Shown here in pieces: positions 26,606 to 36,307 of a stretch of DNA of 64,000 bases; positions within the stretch are counted from its first letter, which is position 1, and each line of letters opens with the position of its first letter. The stretch lies in assembly GCF_000297395.2 (NCBI RefSeq), contig NZ_HF570108.1, positions 5,937,700 to 6,001,699 on the forward strand, given 5' to 3'. Position numbers and translations under genes: made by a program. The notes below the pieces were generated by a model. That model ran no database searches. It saw only the letters and a list, made by a program, of their open reading frames with translations, and was not told the DNA's origin. The stretch is from Micromonospora lupini str. Lupac 08 (GTDB lineage: Bacteria > Actinomycetota > Actinomycetes > Mycobacteriales > Micromonosporaceae).

Positions 26606-27759
26606 GCCTCCATGATCTCGCGCAGCACCTCGATGAACGCGTCGGTGGTGTCTCGGTCGCGTACCGCCACCCGCAGCCAGTCCGGGCCGAGGCCGGGGAA
26701 GGTGTCGCCCCTGCGTACCGCCCAGCCCCGATCGCGCAGGGCCTCCCGGACCCGGCTCGCGTCGGGCAGGTGCAGCAGGACGAACGCGCTCGCCGGGCGG
26801 CCCGCGACGCGTACACCGGGAAGGTCGGCCAGGCGCGCGACCAGGTGGTCGCGGTCGGCGGCGAGGTCGGCGGCGATCGCGCGTTCGGCCTCGACCGCGA
26901 CCGGAGTGGCGCAGGCCGCGGCGGCGGCCAGCGCGGGCGTGGAGACGGCCCAGAGCGGCTGGACGGCGGCCAGGCGGGACAGCAGCTCCGGGGCACCGAG
27001 CAGATAGCCGATCCGCAGCCCGGCCAGGCCCCACGTCTTCGTGAGGCTGCGCAGGACGAGCAGGCCGGGCAGATCCCGCCGCTGCGCCAGCGACTCCGGC
27101 TCGCCGGTGTGCGCGTCACCCGTGGTGTCGGCGAACGCCTCGTCGACCACGAGTATCCGGCCCGGACGGGCGAGCGCGGCCACGGTCCGCGCGGGGTGCA
27201 GCACGGACGTGGGATTCGTCGGGTTGCCGATCATCACCAGGTCCGCGTCGACGGGCACCACCGACGGATCGAGCCGGAACCCGTCGTCCGGGTCCAGCAG
27301 CACCCGCTCGACCGGGTGGCCGGCGGCCCGTAGCGCCGCCTCCGGCTCGGTGAACTGCGGGTGCACCACCACGGGTCGGCGGACGCCGCGCAGGGCCTGA
27401 GCGATCAGTACGAAGCCCTCGGCGGCGCCGGCGGTGAGCAGTACCTCGTCCGGGTGACGCCGGTGCCGGGCGGCGACGGCGGCGCGGGCCGCCGTCGGGT
27501 CGGGATAGCGGGCCAGGTCGGTGAGGGTGGCGGCGATCGGGTCGGCCAGCCAGGCCGGCGGCGGCGCCTGGCGGACGTTGACGGCGAGGTCGATCAGCCC
27601 GGCGCCCACCTCGGAATCGCCGTGGTGCGCCAGATCCGGCTCCTCGGTGGCCGTCCGCTCGGCCACGGCGACCGGGTACGGCCCGCTCGGCTGATCACGC
27701 ATGTCCGCGATCCTGCCGGGAAGGTGGCCGGCGGGACAGTCGATGTCGGCGTAAGCCAC
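26602..27759 (-). CDS. cobC: Threonine-phosphate decarboxylase-like aminotransferase (CobC/Rv2231c type)
   Basis: The 385-residue fold-type I PLP enzyme has the Schiff-base lysine in RSLTKTWGLAGLRIGYL, NPTNPTSVL for the phosphate/cofactor pocket, and an N-terminal LAVNVRQAPPPAWL typical of cobalamin CobC/CobD enzymes. It should make aminopropanol phosphate for the nucleotide loop. GTG 27759 has GAGGTGG upstream. It heads the operon; only 65 bases separate it from the divergent penicillin-binding-protein gene. No cobalamin riboswitch is visible. Confidence 0.85.
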   Translation of the reverse strand: MAYADIDCPAGHLPGRIADMRDQPSGPYPVAVAERTATEEPDLAHHGDSEVGAGLIDLAVNVRQAPPPAWLADPIAATLTDLARYPDPTAARAAVAARHRRHPDEVLLTAGAAEGFVLIAQALRGVRRPVVVHPQFTEPEAALRAAGHPVERVLLDPDDGFRLDPSVVPVDADLVMIGNPTNPTSVLHPARTVAALARPGRILVVDEAFADTTGDAHTGEPESLAQRRDLPGLLVLRSLTKTWGLAGLRIGYLLGAPELLSRLAAVQPLWAVSTPALAAAAACATPVAVEAERAIAADLAADRDHLVARLADLPGVRVAGRPASAFVLLHLPDASRVREALRDRGWAVRRGDTFPGLGPDWLRVAVRDRDTTDAFIEVLREIMEA

Positions 27760-27824
27760 GTCACCACCTCGCGGGTTTATGAGTTCTTCTCATGTACGAA
27801 TCGGAAATGTCATAACTTTGCCAC

Positions 27825-29954
27825 GTGAGCAACCGACCCCTTGCTGCCGCTGGTCGACTCGTTCCTCTACTCCGCGCCGGTCTCATCGCCGGCATCGTGA
27901 TCGCCGCCGCCGGGTACCCGCTGGTCGCCCTCACCGGGCTCGGCGCGAAGGCCACCGCGCACGCCGTGGAACAGAAGACCAGACTGCTGACCACCGCCCT
28001 GCCCGCCGAGACCTCGTACGTCTACGCCGCCGACGGCAAGACCGTGCTGACCATGTTCTACGAGGAGTACCGGCAGTACACGAAGCTGTCGGACATGTCG
28101 CCGAACATCCAGCAGGCGATCATCGCCGCCGAGGACTCCCGCTTCTACCAGCACCACGGCGTCGACCCCAAGGGCGTGGCCCGCGCCTTCGTCGCCAACG
28201 CCCGCTCCGGCGGCTCCCAGGGCGCCTCGACGCTGACCATGCAGTACGTCCGGATGGCCCTACGGGACAGCGCGACCACGCCCAAGGAGGTCCAGGAAGC
28301 CACCCAGCAGACAAGCATTCGCAAGGTCAAGGAGATGCGGATGGCGCTGGACCTGGAGAAGGAGATGAGCAAGGAACAGATCATGGAGCGGTACCTGAAC
28401 TCGGCGTACTTCGGACACCGGGCGTACGGCATCTACGCGGCCAGCGAGATCTTCTTCTCCAAGACCCCGAAGGACCTCACCCCGGTCGAGGCCGCCACCC
28501 TCGCCGGACTGGTCAAGTCCCCCTCCGAGTACGACCCGGCCGACTCCGACCAGAAGGAGGCCACCGGGCGGCGCAACTACGTGCTGGACCGGATGAGCCA
28601 GCTCGGCTACCTCTCCCCCGACTCGGCGGCCGCGGCGAAGACCGAGCCGATCCGACTGAAGCTGACCAACCCGCCGAACGACTGCGCCTCGATCACCGAG
28701 AAGTACAACAGCTGGGGCTTCGCCTGCGACTACCTGAAGAACTGGTGGAGTTCACAGCCCGCGTTCGGTGCGAACCGGCTGGAGCGGATGGACAAGCTGC
28801 GCCGCGGCGGCTACCGCATCGTGCTCAGCATCGACCCGAAGATCCAGGCGGCGGCGGAGAAGAACGTCGGCGCCAAGGAGGGCACCGGCAGCCCGTTCGC
28901 CAACGGCATCGTGGTCTCCGAACCGGGCACCGGGCGGGTGAAGGCGATGGCGGTGAACCGGAACTACTCCCTGGATCTGGCCGACAACCCACCCAGCTCC
29001 AACCCCGAGGCCGGACCGAAGGTGAAGGCCAACTATCCGAACACGGTGGCGCCGCTGCTCGGCGGTGGTGACCTGCCGGGCTACCAGGCCGGGTCGACGT
29101 TCAAGATGTTCCCGATGCTCGCCGCGCTGGACTCGGGGATGACGCTGTCCACCTCGTTCAACGCCCCGTACCGCTACAAGTCGAACGTCTACGACGGCTG
29201 GGCGCCCTCCAACGCCAGTGGCGCGATGACCGGACAGCAGACCATGTGGTCCGGCTTCGGCAAGTCCGTCAACACGTACTTCGTGTGGCTGGAGGAGAGG
29301 GTCGGCGCGGACCGGGCGGTCCGGCTGGCCGAACAGCTCGGACTGCGCTGGCGTACCGACGTCGACCGGGAGCAGGCGTCCCCGGGCAAGGCCAAGAAGT
29401 GGGGCGCGTTCACCCTGGGAGTCTCCGACGCCACGCCGTTGGAGATGGCGAACGCCTACGCCGCGGTCGCCGCCGACGGCCGCTACTGCGAGGCGATCCC
29501 CGTGCAGGCGATCATGAACCGGGACGGCACGACTGCCACGTACGCCACTCCGGGCGGTCTGCACCGGGAGGTCGCCAAGCCGCGCTGCCGCCAGGTGGTA
29601 AGCGCCGACGCCGCCCGGGCGGCCACCGACGCCGCCCGCTGCCCGACCGGCGACCGGCCGGCACGCGGCGGCTGCGGCGGCTGGTCGACAGCCGACAGCG
29701 TCCGGGGGACGGTCGGCCGTCCGGTCGCCGGCAAGACCGGCACCACGGACAGCACCCGGTCCGCGTGGTTCGTCGGCTACACGCCGGAGCTGGCCGCGGC
29801 GAGCTTCATCTCCGACCCGGACAATCCGTTCAACGCCGTCGGTGACGGGCAGTCCCAGATCCCGATCGCGGCGGTCGCCGAGACCCTGCGCGACGGCCTG
29901 AAGGGCACGCCGACCCGCCAGTTCACACCACCGTCGGACGCCATCGTGGGATGA
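27825..29954 (+). CDS. Class A penicillin-binding protein
   Basis: The 709-residue membrane-anchored cell-wall enzyme has one membrane segment at about 15-37. The GT51 transglycosylase domain has EDSRFYQHHG (Glu103), GGSQGASTLTMQ and YLNSAYFG. The transpeptidase domain has the nucleophile Ser424 in STFK, an SVN motif and KTGTT from Lys637. It polymerises and cross-links peptidoglycan. GTG 27825 is close to the divergent cobC start. There is no PASTA domain. A Cys-containing, Arg-rich insertion lies before the KTG motif (about residues 600-630). Confidence 0.9.
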   Translation: MSNRPLAAAGRLVPLLRAGLIAGIVIAAAGYPLVALTGLGAKATAHAVEQKTRLLTTALPAETSYVYAADGKTVLTMFYEEYRQYTKLSDMSPNIQQAIIAAEDSRFYQHHGVDPKGVARAFVANARSGGSQGASTLTMQYVRMALRDSATTPKEVQEATQQTSIRKVKEMRMALDLEKEMSKEQIMERYLNSAYFGHRAYGIYAASEIFFSKTPKDLTPVEAATLAGLVKSPSEYDPADSDQKEATGRRNYVLDRMSQLGYLSPDSAAAAKTEPIRLKLTNPPNDCASITEKYNSWGFACDYLKNWWSSQPAFGANRLERMDKLRRGGYRIVLSIDPKIQAAAEKNVGAKEGTGSPFANGIVVSEPGTGRVKAMAVNRNYSLDLADNPPSSNPEAGPKVKANYPNTVAPLLGGGDLPGYQAGSTFKMFPMLAALDSGMTLSTSFNAPYRYKSNVYDGWAPSNASGAMTGQQTMWSGFGKSVNTYFVWLEERVGADRAVRLAEQLGLRWRTDVDREQASPGKAKKWGAFTLGVSDATPLEMANAYAAVAADGRYCEAIPVQAIMNRDGTTATYATPGGLHREVAKPRCRQVVSADAARAATDAARCPTGDRPARGGCGGWSTADSVRGTVGRPVAGKTGTTDSTRSAWFVGYTPELAAASFISDPDNPFNAVGDGQSQIPIAAVAETLRDGLKGTPTRQFTPPSDAIVG

Positions 29955-29963
29955 CGGCGCGGA

Positions 29964-30533
29964 TCAACGCAGATCCGCCGCCACGAACGACCAGAGTTCG
30001 AGGTCGACCCGGCCACCGCCGACGAAACCGGCGTTGCGGAGCAGCCCCTCGTAGCTGAAGCCGGCCTTCTCGGCGACCCGGCGCGACGCCAGGTTGCCGG
30101 GGGCCACCCGCAGCTCGACCCGCTGGAAGCCGTGCTCCAGGATCAGCGCGATGGCCACCGCGTCCACCGCCTCGGCGGCCAGGCCGAAGCCCCGCGCGTG
30201 GGGTGCCATCGCGTAGGAGACCTCGGTGAGCCGGGCGCCCCAGTCGGTGCGCCGCGTCCAGAGGGAGCCGACCACCTGGTCGTCCTCCCGGCGGACCACC
30301 GCGTAGTGGTCGCCCTCGCCGCTGTCGCGCCGCTGCCGGGCCAGATCCGTGCACCAGGCGTGCCCGTCGATCGGCCCGGAGTCGTCGGCCAGCGGCAGCC
30401 ACCGCCGGGTCAGCTTGTCGGCGAAGATCTCCCCGGCCGCCGACGCGTCCGCGGCCGTCAGCCGACGCACCTCCGTACGCGGGGTGGAGACGGTCAACGC
30501 CGGAAACCGGCGGACCGCCAACTCACCGATCAC
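29964..30533 (-). CDS. GNAT-family N-acetyltransferase
   Basis: The 189-residue protein has the GNAT pattern EVRRLTAADASAAGEIFADK, then EVSYAMAPHARGFGLAAEAVDAV with the acetyl-CoA loop and VELRVAPGNLASRRVAEKAGF. This is typical of RimJ/RimL-like enzymes that acetylate protein N-termini or small molecules; the target is unknown. GTG 30533 overlaps the cobB stop (GTGA), so it is co-translated with cobB. It converges with the penicillin-binding-protein gene with a 9-base gap. Confidence 0.75.
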   Translation of the reverse strand: MIGELAVRRFPALTVSTPRTEVRRLTAADASAAGEIFADKLTRRWLPLADDSGPIDGHAWCTDLARQRRDSGEGDHYAVVRREDDQVVGSLWTRRTDWGARLTEVSYAMAPHARGFGLAAEAVDAVAIALILEHGFQRVELRVAPGNLASRRVAEKAGFSYEGLLRNAGFVGGGRVDLELWSFVAADLR

Positions 30534-31936
30534 GCGGGCACCACGGGAGGCTGCGCGGGCGCCGCCTCGGCAGCAGCGGGCTCGCTTACCGCCGCCGCCA
30601 CCACCCGGGCGGCGGTCGCCGCGTGCCCCGCCCAGTGCAGGGTGAGCTGCGAGGCGTGCACGTTGCGCCACACGAACCCCTCCGGTGTGCCGCCGTCCCA
30701 GCTCCACGCCGGCCGCTGACCGGCGCGCGGGGTGAGCACCGCCCGGTGCTCCTTGTGCCCGACGACCACCGTGTCGCGCGCGGCGACCACGCTGTCGGTC
30801 TGGGCGGTCGCCTCCCGGTAGCCCACCACGAGGCCGTCGCGACTCACGCCCACCGCGTCCAGCACACCGCACATCGGCAGCCCGTCCAGCTCCCGGGCCA
30901 GCCACAGCAGGCCGGCGCCCTCGGCGACCACCGGCCGGCCGGTGCGGGCCAGCTCGGCCACCGCGATGCACAGCCGGCGGTTGGCCGACAACTGCTCGGC
31001 GTACGACTCGGGCAGCGCGCCCCCGACGACAAGCGCGCGGGTGCCGACCGGCAGCGCCTCGTCGCGCAGCGGATCGACGGTGACCACCTCGGCGCCGGCG
31101 GCGGTCAGCAGCTCGGCGGTCTCCGGGTGGCTGAAGCTGCCGCCCGGCCCACCGGCAAGCGCCACAAGCGGGCGCTGCGCCGGGACGACAAGCTCGCCGA
31201 GCGCCTCCTGCGGCGACCAGGCCGCCGCCGGCAGGGGCGGAGCCGAACGGGCCAGCCCGAGCAACCGCTCCAGATCGACGGTGGCGGCGACGGCCTCGCC
31301 CAGCCGGCGCACCGCACGGACCGCGTCGGCCGAGGCGTCGACCACCGGCGCCACCCCGTGTCGGCGGGACGGCAGCACGGCCGGCAGGTCCTGGCGACGC
31401 AGCGCGCCGTAGACGGGCACGCCCACGTCGTCAAGTGCCTCGCGCAGCATCGCCTCGTGCCGCGACGACGCCACCCGGTTGAGGATCACCCCGCCCAGCC
31501 ACAACTGCTCGTCGTACGAGCGGAAACCGTGCACGAGGGCGGCCACCGACTGCCCCATCGCGGCCACGTCGACCACCAGCACCACCGGACTGCGCAGCGC
31601 GGTGGCCGCGGCGGCCGTGGACTCCTGCTCCGGGCGGCCACCGACGGAGTCGTACAGGCCCATGCTGCCCTGCACGACGGCGAGCGCGGCCCCCGCGGCG
31701 CCGTGTGCGACGAGCGGGGCGAGCCGGTCGACGCCGACCAGCCGGGGATCGATCACCCGACCGGGCCGACCGGCGGCGAGACCGAGGTACGCGGCGTCGA
31801 CGTGGTCCGGGCCGAGCTTGAACCCGGCGACGTCGACACCCCGCTCGGCGAGGGCGGCGAGCAGCCCGATCGCCAGCGCGTTCTTTCCGTGCCCGGAGGA
31901 CGGTGCGCTGAGCACCAGGCGCGGCACGACGGTCAC
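30530..31936 (-). CDS. cobB: Cobyrinate a,c-diamide synthase (CobB), glutaminase Cys replaced
   Basis: The 468-residue enzyme amidates the a and c side chains of cobyrinate. The N-terminal ATP domain has LSAPSSGHGKNALAIG and KLGPDHVDAAYL; the C-terminal GATase domain has VVGGALPESYAEQL. The family's AECAGL/AECGGL nucleophile motif reads AEGAGLLWL here: codon 340 is GGC (Gly) instead of TGC (Cys). Glutamine hydrolysis would be lost unless another Cys serves or ammonia is used. GTG 31936 has GAGGAG 6 bases upstream. The GNAT gene follows by overlap. Confidence 0.88.
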   Translation of the reverse strand: MTVVPRLVLSAPSSGHGKNALAIGLLAALAERGVDVAGFKLGPDHVDAAYLGLAAGRPGRVIDPRLVGVDRLAPLVAHGAAGAALAVVQGSMGLYDSVGGRPEQESTAAAATALRSPVVLVVDVAAMGQSVAALVHGFRSYDEQLWLGGVILNRVASSRHEAMLREALDDVGVPVYGALRRQDLPAVLPSRRHGVAPVVDASADAVRAVRRLGEAVAATVDLERLLGLARSAPPLPAAAWSPQEALGELVVPAQRPLVALAGGPGGSFSHPETAELLTAAGAEVVTVDPLRDEALPVGTRALVVGGALPESYAEQLSANRRLCIAVAELARTGRPVVAEGAGLLWLARELDGLPMCGVLDAVGVSRDGLVVGYREATAQTDSVVAARDTVVVGHKEHRAVLTPRAGQRPAWSWDGGTPEGFVWRNVHASQLTLHWAGHAATAARVVAAAVSEPAAAEAAPAQPPVVPA

Positions 31937-32108
31937 ATCGACTCCTCGCTGGCGGCGGCGGGAACGCGACGGCCGACCGGGGGGGTCGATCCGTCGGCGT
32001 GACGATACCCGCCCGGCCCGGCGCGCGAGCACCGCCAACCGGGGCCGCGCGCACCGTCCCGGCCCGGTCGCGGTGAGTGGCCCCGGTCATACGGGTAGCC
32101 TCGGTCCC

Positions 32109-32930
32109 GTGTACCGGTTCCTGCTGAGCCCACGCTGGTTGGGCGCCCTCGCGCTGACCCTGGTCGCCGCCGCCGTCATGGTGTGGCTGGGCAACTGGCA
32201 GCTGGACCGCTACCGAGGCCGTACCGAGATCAACGAGCGGATCGACGCGGGCGAGCGGATGGCCCCGGCGCCCCTGGCCGACGCGTTCCGCGCGCCCACC
32301 GGCGGCCCCGGGACCGCAGGCCCGGCCCCCGCGAAGGACAGGGTCTGGACCCGGGTCACCGCCACCGGCAGGTACGACCCGTCGAACACCGTCCTGGTCC
32401 GTGGTCGGACTGTCGACAGCCGGGTCGGCTTCGAGGTGCTCACCCCGCTGGTGCTCGCCGACGGCAGCGCGCTGCTGGTGGACCGGGGCTGGATCCCGCC
32501 CGCGCCGGGCGGGGCGACCGCCCAGCCGTCGGTGCCCACCCCGCCGGGCGGCGACGTGACTGTCAACGGCCGGGTGCACGAGACCGAGAGCGGCGCCGGC
32601 ACGGTGGACCGCCGCGACGGCCGGCTGGAGACGCGGCGGATCGCCGTGTCGCGCCTGGCCCGCGAGCTGCCCTACCCGGTCTACGGCGGCTACCTGCTGC
32701 TGGACGAGCAGACCCCGCCCGCCGACGCGGTGTTCAATGCCGTGCCGGTCGGGCACACCAACAACTGGCAGAACTTCGGCTACGTCGTGCAGTGGTGGCT
32801 GTTCGCCGCGATGGCGCTCTTCGGCTACGGCTGGGTGGCCCGCCGCGAGGCACGCCGGGCCGCCGGGCTCGACAAGGCGACGGCCCCGCTGGACCGGGCG
32901 GCCGAGCCGACGCCGAGCGCGTCCGCCTGA
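32109..32930 (+). CDS. SURF1-family cytochrome oxidase assembly protein
   Basis: The 273-residue protein has an N-terminal membrane helix (about 10-28) followed by LGNWQLDRYRGRTE, a periplasmic beta domain with VLVRGRTVDSRVGFEVLTPL and LLVDRGWIP, and a second helix after HTNNWQNFGYVVQWWLFA. This two-helix layout defines SURF1, which helps assemble haem-copper oxidase. GTG 32109 begins at VYRFLLSPRW. It stands alone, divergent from cobB. Confidence 0.87.
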   Translation: MYRFLLSPRWLGALALTLVAAAVMVWLGNWQLDRYRGRTEINERIDAGERMAPAPLADAFRAPTGGPGTAGPAPAKDRVWTRVTATGRYDPSNTVLVRGRTVDSRVGFEVLTPLVLADGSALLVDRGWIPPAPGGATAQPSVPTPPGGDVTVNGRVHETESGAGTVDRRDGRLETRRIAVSRLARELPYPVYGGYLLLDEQTPPADAVFNAVPVGHTNNWQNFGYVVQWWLFAAMALFGYGWVARREARRAAGLDKATAPLDRAAEPTPSASA

Positions 32931-32938
32931 CCGGGCGG

Positions 32939-32963
32939 CCGGCCCGGCGCGACGCCCGGGCCG
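32939..32963. terminator. Hairpin between convergent SURF1 and ligase genes
   Basis: GGCCCGG at 32941-32947 pairs with CCGGGCC at 32956-32962, extended by one C-G pair. Both neighbouring genes end here. Confidence 0.5.
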
Positions 32964-32973
32964 CTGCGGCCCG

Positions 32974-34566
32974 TCAGCCGCTCAGCCGGCCGGCGTGGAT
33001 GGCGCGGACCGCGTCGATGGTGTCCGCCTCGGCGGCGGACTTGTCGTCGCGGTAACGCACCACGCGGGCGAACCGCAGCGCCATTCCACCCGGATAGCGG
33101 GTGCTCGTCTGCACCCCGTCGAAGGCGATCTCCACCACCTGCTCCGGACGGACCCGGACCACCCAGTCGCCGCGCTCCACGGCGAGGTCGAGGAAACGCT
33201 CGGTCTGCCACCGCAGCAGTTCGTCGGTGAGCCCCTTGAACGTCTTTCCGAGCATGACGAAGTCGCCGGTGCGCGGGTCACGGGCGCCCAGATGCAGGTT
33301 GGACAGCCAGCCCTTGCGCCGGCCGCTGCCCCACTCGACGGCGAGCACCACCAGGTCGAGGGTGTGCCGTGGTTTGACCTTGACCCAGGCGGCGCCGCGC
33401 CGGCCGGCGTCGTAGGGGGCGTCCGGCGCCTTGACCACCACGCCCTCCTGCCCGGCGTCGAGCGCGGCGGCGAACGCCGCGCCGGCCTGCTCCGGGCCGT
33501 CGACCTCCATCCGCCCGACCAGCAACGACGAATCGACCGCGCCGGCCAGCGCGGCCCACCGCTCCCGGCCGGGCAGATCGATCAGATCCTGGCCGTCGAG
33601 GTGCAGCAGGTCGAAAAAGTATGGAGTGAGCACTGTCGCGCCGGTGCTGGCGGCAGCGGCGAGCACCGCCGGGGCGACAGGTGTCCGGCCGGTGGTGCTC
33701 GGTGTGGTGCGCCGGGCGGCCCGGCTGGAGGTCTGCTGGAACGGCAGCGGGCGACCGGTCTCGTCCAGGCCGATGGCCTCGCCGTCGAGCACCAGCTCCC
33801 GGCCGGGCAGGGCGCGGACCGCCGCGACCACCTCGGGCACCCGGGTGGTGATCTCGTCGAGGCTGCGGGTGAACACGGCGATGTCGGCGCCGGAGCGGTG
33901 CACCTGGATGCGGATGCCGTCGAGCTTCACGTCGACCACCGCGGGCGTGCCGGTCGCGGCGAGCGCCTCGTCGACCGAGGGTGCGCTCTGCGCGAGCATC
34001 GGCGCCAGCGGCCGGCCGACCTGGAGGCCGAAGCCGGCCAACTCGGCGGCCCCTCCGGCCAGCGCCGCCACCGCCACGGCACGCAGGTCACCGGCGAGCA
34101 GCAGAGCCCGGCGAACCGTCGCCACCGGCACCTCCGCGGCCCGGGCCACCGCGTCGGCGAGCAGCCCGGCCTGGGCGCCCTGCCGCAGCTCGCCACCGAA
34201 CAGGCCGGTGAGCAGGCGCTGCTCGTCGACAGTCGCCGCCGCGTAGAGGGCGCCGAGCAGAGCCCGGCGGCGGGCCTGCGACCCGGCGCCCTGCACGGCG
34301 GCGATCTGCTCGATGGCGGCGTCGACGGCGGCCACGGTAAGCGTCGGCTCGGCGGCCGGTGGCGGCAGGTCACGCAGACTCGCGTAGCCCACGCCGGTCT
34401 GCCGCTGACGCAGCTCACCGGCGAGATAGCCGGCGCCGGGCTCCACCTCGGCCGGGTCGAGCCGGCGCAGCGCGTCGGCGAGCAGCTCCACCTTGGCCCG
34501 CCGGCCACTGGTGGCGCCCACGGCGGCGGAGGTGGCCGCCAGGTCGATGAACCGCACGAAGCCCAT
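32974..34566 (-). CDS. lig: ATP-dependent DNA ligase (LigB type)
   Basis: The 530-residue ligase has an alpha-helical N-terminal DNA-binding region, the adenylation motif VKLDGIRIQ with Lys214, LDGEAIGLD (motif III), DLLHLDG, EGVVVKAPDAPYDAGRRG (motif IV) and WVKVKPRH (motif V). A C-terminal OB-fold domain has FKGLTDELLRWQTERF. The plan matches mycobacterial LigB (Rv3062 type), non-essential ligases assumed to act in repair. ATG 34566 or GTG 34557 could be the start. Confidence 0.88.
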   Translation of the reverse strand: MGFVRFIDLAATSAAVGATSGRRAKVELLADALRRLDPAEVEPGAGYLAGELRQRQTGVGYASLRDLPPPAAEPTLTVAAVDAAIEQIAAVQGAGSQARRRALLGALYAAATVDEQRLLTGLFGGELRQGAQAGLLADAVARAAEVPVATVRRALLLAGDLRAVAVAALAGGAAELAGFGLQVGRPLAPMLAQSAPSVDEALAATGTPAVVDVKLDGIRIQVHRSGADIAVFTRSLDEITTRVPEVVAAVRALPGRELVLDGEAIGLDETGRPLPFQQTSSRAARRTTPSTTGRTPVAPAVLAAAASTGATVLTPYFFDLLHLDGQDLIDLPGRERWAALAGAVDSSLLVGRMEVDGPEQAGAAFAAALDAGQEGVVVKAPDAPYDAGRRGAAWVKVKPRHTLDLVVLAVEWGSGRRKGWLSNLHLGARDPRTGDFVMLGKTFKGLTDELLRWQTERFLDLAVERGDWVVRVRPEQVVEIAFDGVQTSTRYPGGMALRFARVVRYRDDKSAAEADTIDAVRAIHAGRLSG

Positions 34567-34654
34567 CCTGCCAGCCACCTCCGACACCGCCCGGGCATTG
34601 CCGTGCCCGGGCGGTGTCGGCGCGGTGCCGCAGCCCACGAGGGGGCGGCGGGAA

Positions 34655-34861
34655 TCAGGCGGAGACGGGCTCCTCTATGCGCAACCCTCGGGCGCGAACC
34701 TCGCCCGCGACCCGGGAGAGCACCGAGTCGAGGGCGACCAGGGCGGCGGACAGCTCACCGAGCTGGTCGTTGAGCGTGTCCTCGGACCACGCGGAGACGT
34801 CGACGTCCCCCAGTGCGCTGACGGCGGCCCCCAACCGGGCCATCACCTCGTTCGTACTCAT
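34655..34861 (-). CDS. Small hypothetical protein, helical
   Basis: The 68-residue acidic protein is predicted largely helical (LGELSAALVALDSVLSRVAGEVRARGL) with no membrane segment. I do not recognise a family. It lies alone between the ligase and peptidase genes on the same strand, with an A/T-rich upstream region (34862-34927). Coding appearance is good: GC-saturated third positions and a clear ATG. Confidence 0.5.
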   Translation of the reverse strand: MSTNEVMARLGAAVSALGDVDVSAWSEDTLNDQLGELSAALVALDSVLSRVAGEVRARGLRIEEPVSA

Positions 34862-34927
34862 GTTCGAAAGGCTATAACAACCAGTCCGCCGACACGCCGA
34901 AAACCCCTGATCAGGGTCGAAAGATGT

Positions 34928-36286
34928 CTAGACCCCCGCCGCGGCGACATTGCCCAGCAACAGCGCCTCGGCGAGGCAGACCCGGGCGAACTCGCCGAGG
35001 TGCAGGCTCTCGTTCGGACCGTGCGCGCGGGCGTGCGGGTCCTCCACGCCGGTCACCAGGATCGCCGCCTGCGGGAACATCTCCTGGAAGGTGGCGATGA
35101 ACGGGATCGAACCGCCGATGCCGACGTCCACCGGGTCGGTGCCGTCCCAGGCCGCCCGGAACGCCGAACGGGCGGCGTCGAACATCGGCCCGGACGCGTC
35201 GATCACGCACGGATTGCCGTCGTGCTCCAGGCTGACGGTCACCTGGGCGCCCCACGGGGCGTGCTTCTCCAGGTGCGCGCGCACCGCCGCGTACGCCCGC
35301 TTGGGGTCGTCGCCCGGGGCGAGGCGGATGCTGAGCTTCGCCTTCGCGGCCGGCACCAGGGCGTTCGGGGCCTCGCCGGTGGGCGGCGCGTCGATGCCGA
35401 GCACCGCCACCGCGGGCTTGGTCCAGAGCCGGTCGGTGATCCGGCCGGTGCCGATGAACTGGACGCCCTCGGCCAGCCCGGCCTCGGCGCGGATCCGGTC
35501 CTCGGGGTAGTCGACGGTGGCGCCCTCCCGAGCGACCAGCCCCTCCACCGCCACGGAACCGGCGTCGTCGTGCAGGGTCGCCAGCAGGCGGACCAGTGCG
35601 GTGAGCGCGTCCGGCACGGCGCCACCGAACATGCCGCTGTGCACCGCGTGGTCAAGCGTGCGCACCTCGACGAAACAGTTGACGACGCCGCGCAGCGAGG
35701 TGGTCAGCGCCGGTACGCCGATGTCCCAGTTGCCGGAGTCGGCGATCACGATGACGTCCGAGGTGATCTCGTCGCGGTGGTCGATCAGCAGTTGCTCAAG
35801 CGAGTCGGAGCCGTACTCCTCCTCGCCCTCGATGAACAGCACCACACCGACCGGCAGCGCGTCCCCGTACGCGCGCAGCGCCGCGACGTGCGCCATGATG
35901 CCGGCCTTGTCGTCGGCCGCGCCCCGGGCGTACAGGCGGCCGTCGCGCTCCACCGGCTCGAACGGGTCGGACTCCCACAGCGACCGGTCGCCGACCGGCT
36001 GCACGTCGTGGTGGGCGTAGAGCAGCACGGTGGGCGCACCGGGCGGGGCGGCCCGACGGCCGATCACCGCGGGCTGCCCGCCGGAGCGCACGATGTCGAC
36101 GTCCAGGCCGCAGCCGCGCAGCAGTTCGGCGACCGCCTCGGCGGAACGCTCCACGTGTGAGTGGTCGAAGCCCTCGAAGGCGATGCCGGGGATGCGGACG
36201 AGACGTTCCAGGTCGGCGCGTACGCCGGGCATCTCCCGCTCGACGGCGGCCCGCACCTCGGACTCGGACATGATCGGTGAGGTCAT
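34928..36286 (-). CDS. M20-family zinc dipeptidase
   Basis: The 452-residue metallopeptidase has the two-zinc M20 site: AHHDVQP (about 91-97), GAADDKAG (about 122-129), the catalytic EGEEEYGS (about 153-160), a metal-binding DSGNWD and a C-terminal PHARAHGPNESLHL. It should be a cytoplasmic dipeptidase or related amidohydrolase of peptidase family M20A; the exact substrate is unknown. ATG 36286 is used; ATG 36271 is possible. The length is normal and no residue is missing. Confidence 0.88.
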   Translation of the reverse strand: MTSPIMSESEVRAAVEREMPGVRADLERLVRIPGIAFEGFDHSHVERSAEAVAELLRGCGLDVDIVRSGGQPAVIGRRAAPPGAPTVLLYAHHDVQPVGDRSLWESDPFEPVERDGRLYARGAADDKAGIMAHVAALRAYGDALPVGVVLFIEGEEEYGSDSLEQLLIDHRDEITSDVIVIADSGNWDIGVPALTTSLRGVVNCFVEVRTLDHAVHSGMFGGAVPDALTALVRLLATLHDDAGSVAVEGLVAREGATVDYPEDRIRAEAGLAEGVQFIGTGRITDRLWTKPAVAVLGIDAPPTGEAPNALVPAAKAKLSIRLAPGDDPKRAYAAVRAHLEKHAPWGAQVTVSLEHDGNPCVIDASGPMFDAARSAFRAAWDGTDPVDVGIGGSIPFIATFQEMFPQAAILVTGVEDPHARAHGPNESLHLGEFARVCLAEALLLGNVAAAGV

Positions 36287-36307
36287 GACCGGAATCGTAT
36301 GCCGGCC

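Noticed and set aside
27760..27824. Cobalamin riboswitch upstream of cobC
   Set aside because: Only 65 bases separate the divergent starts and no B12-box-like core was seen, so there is no room for the element.
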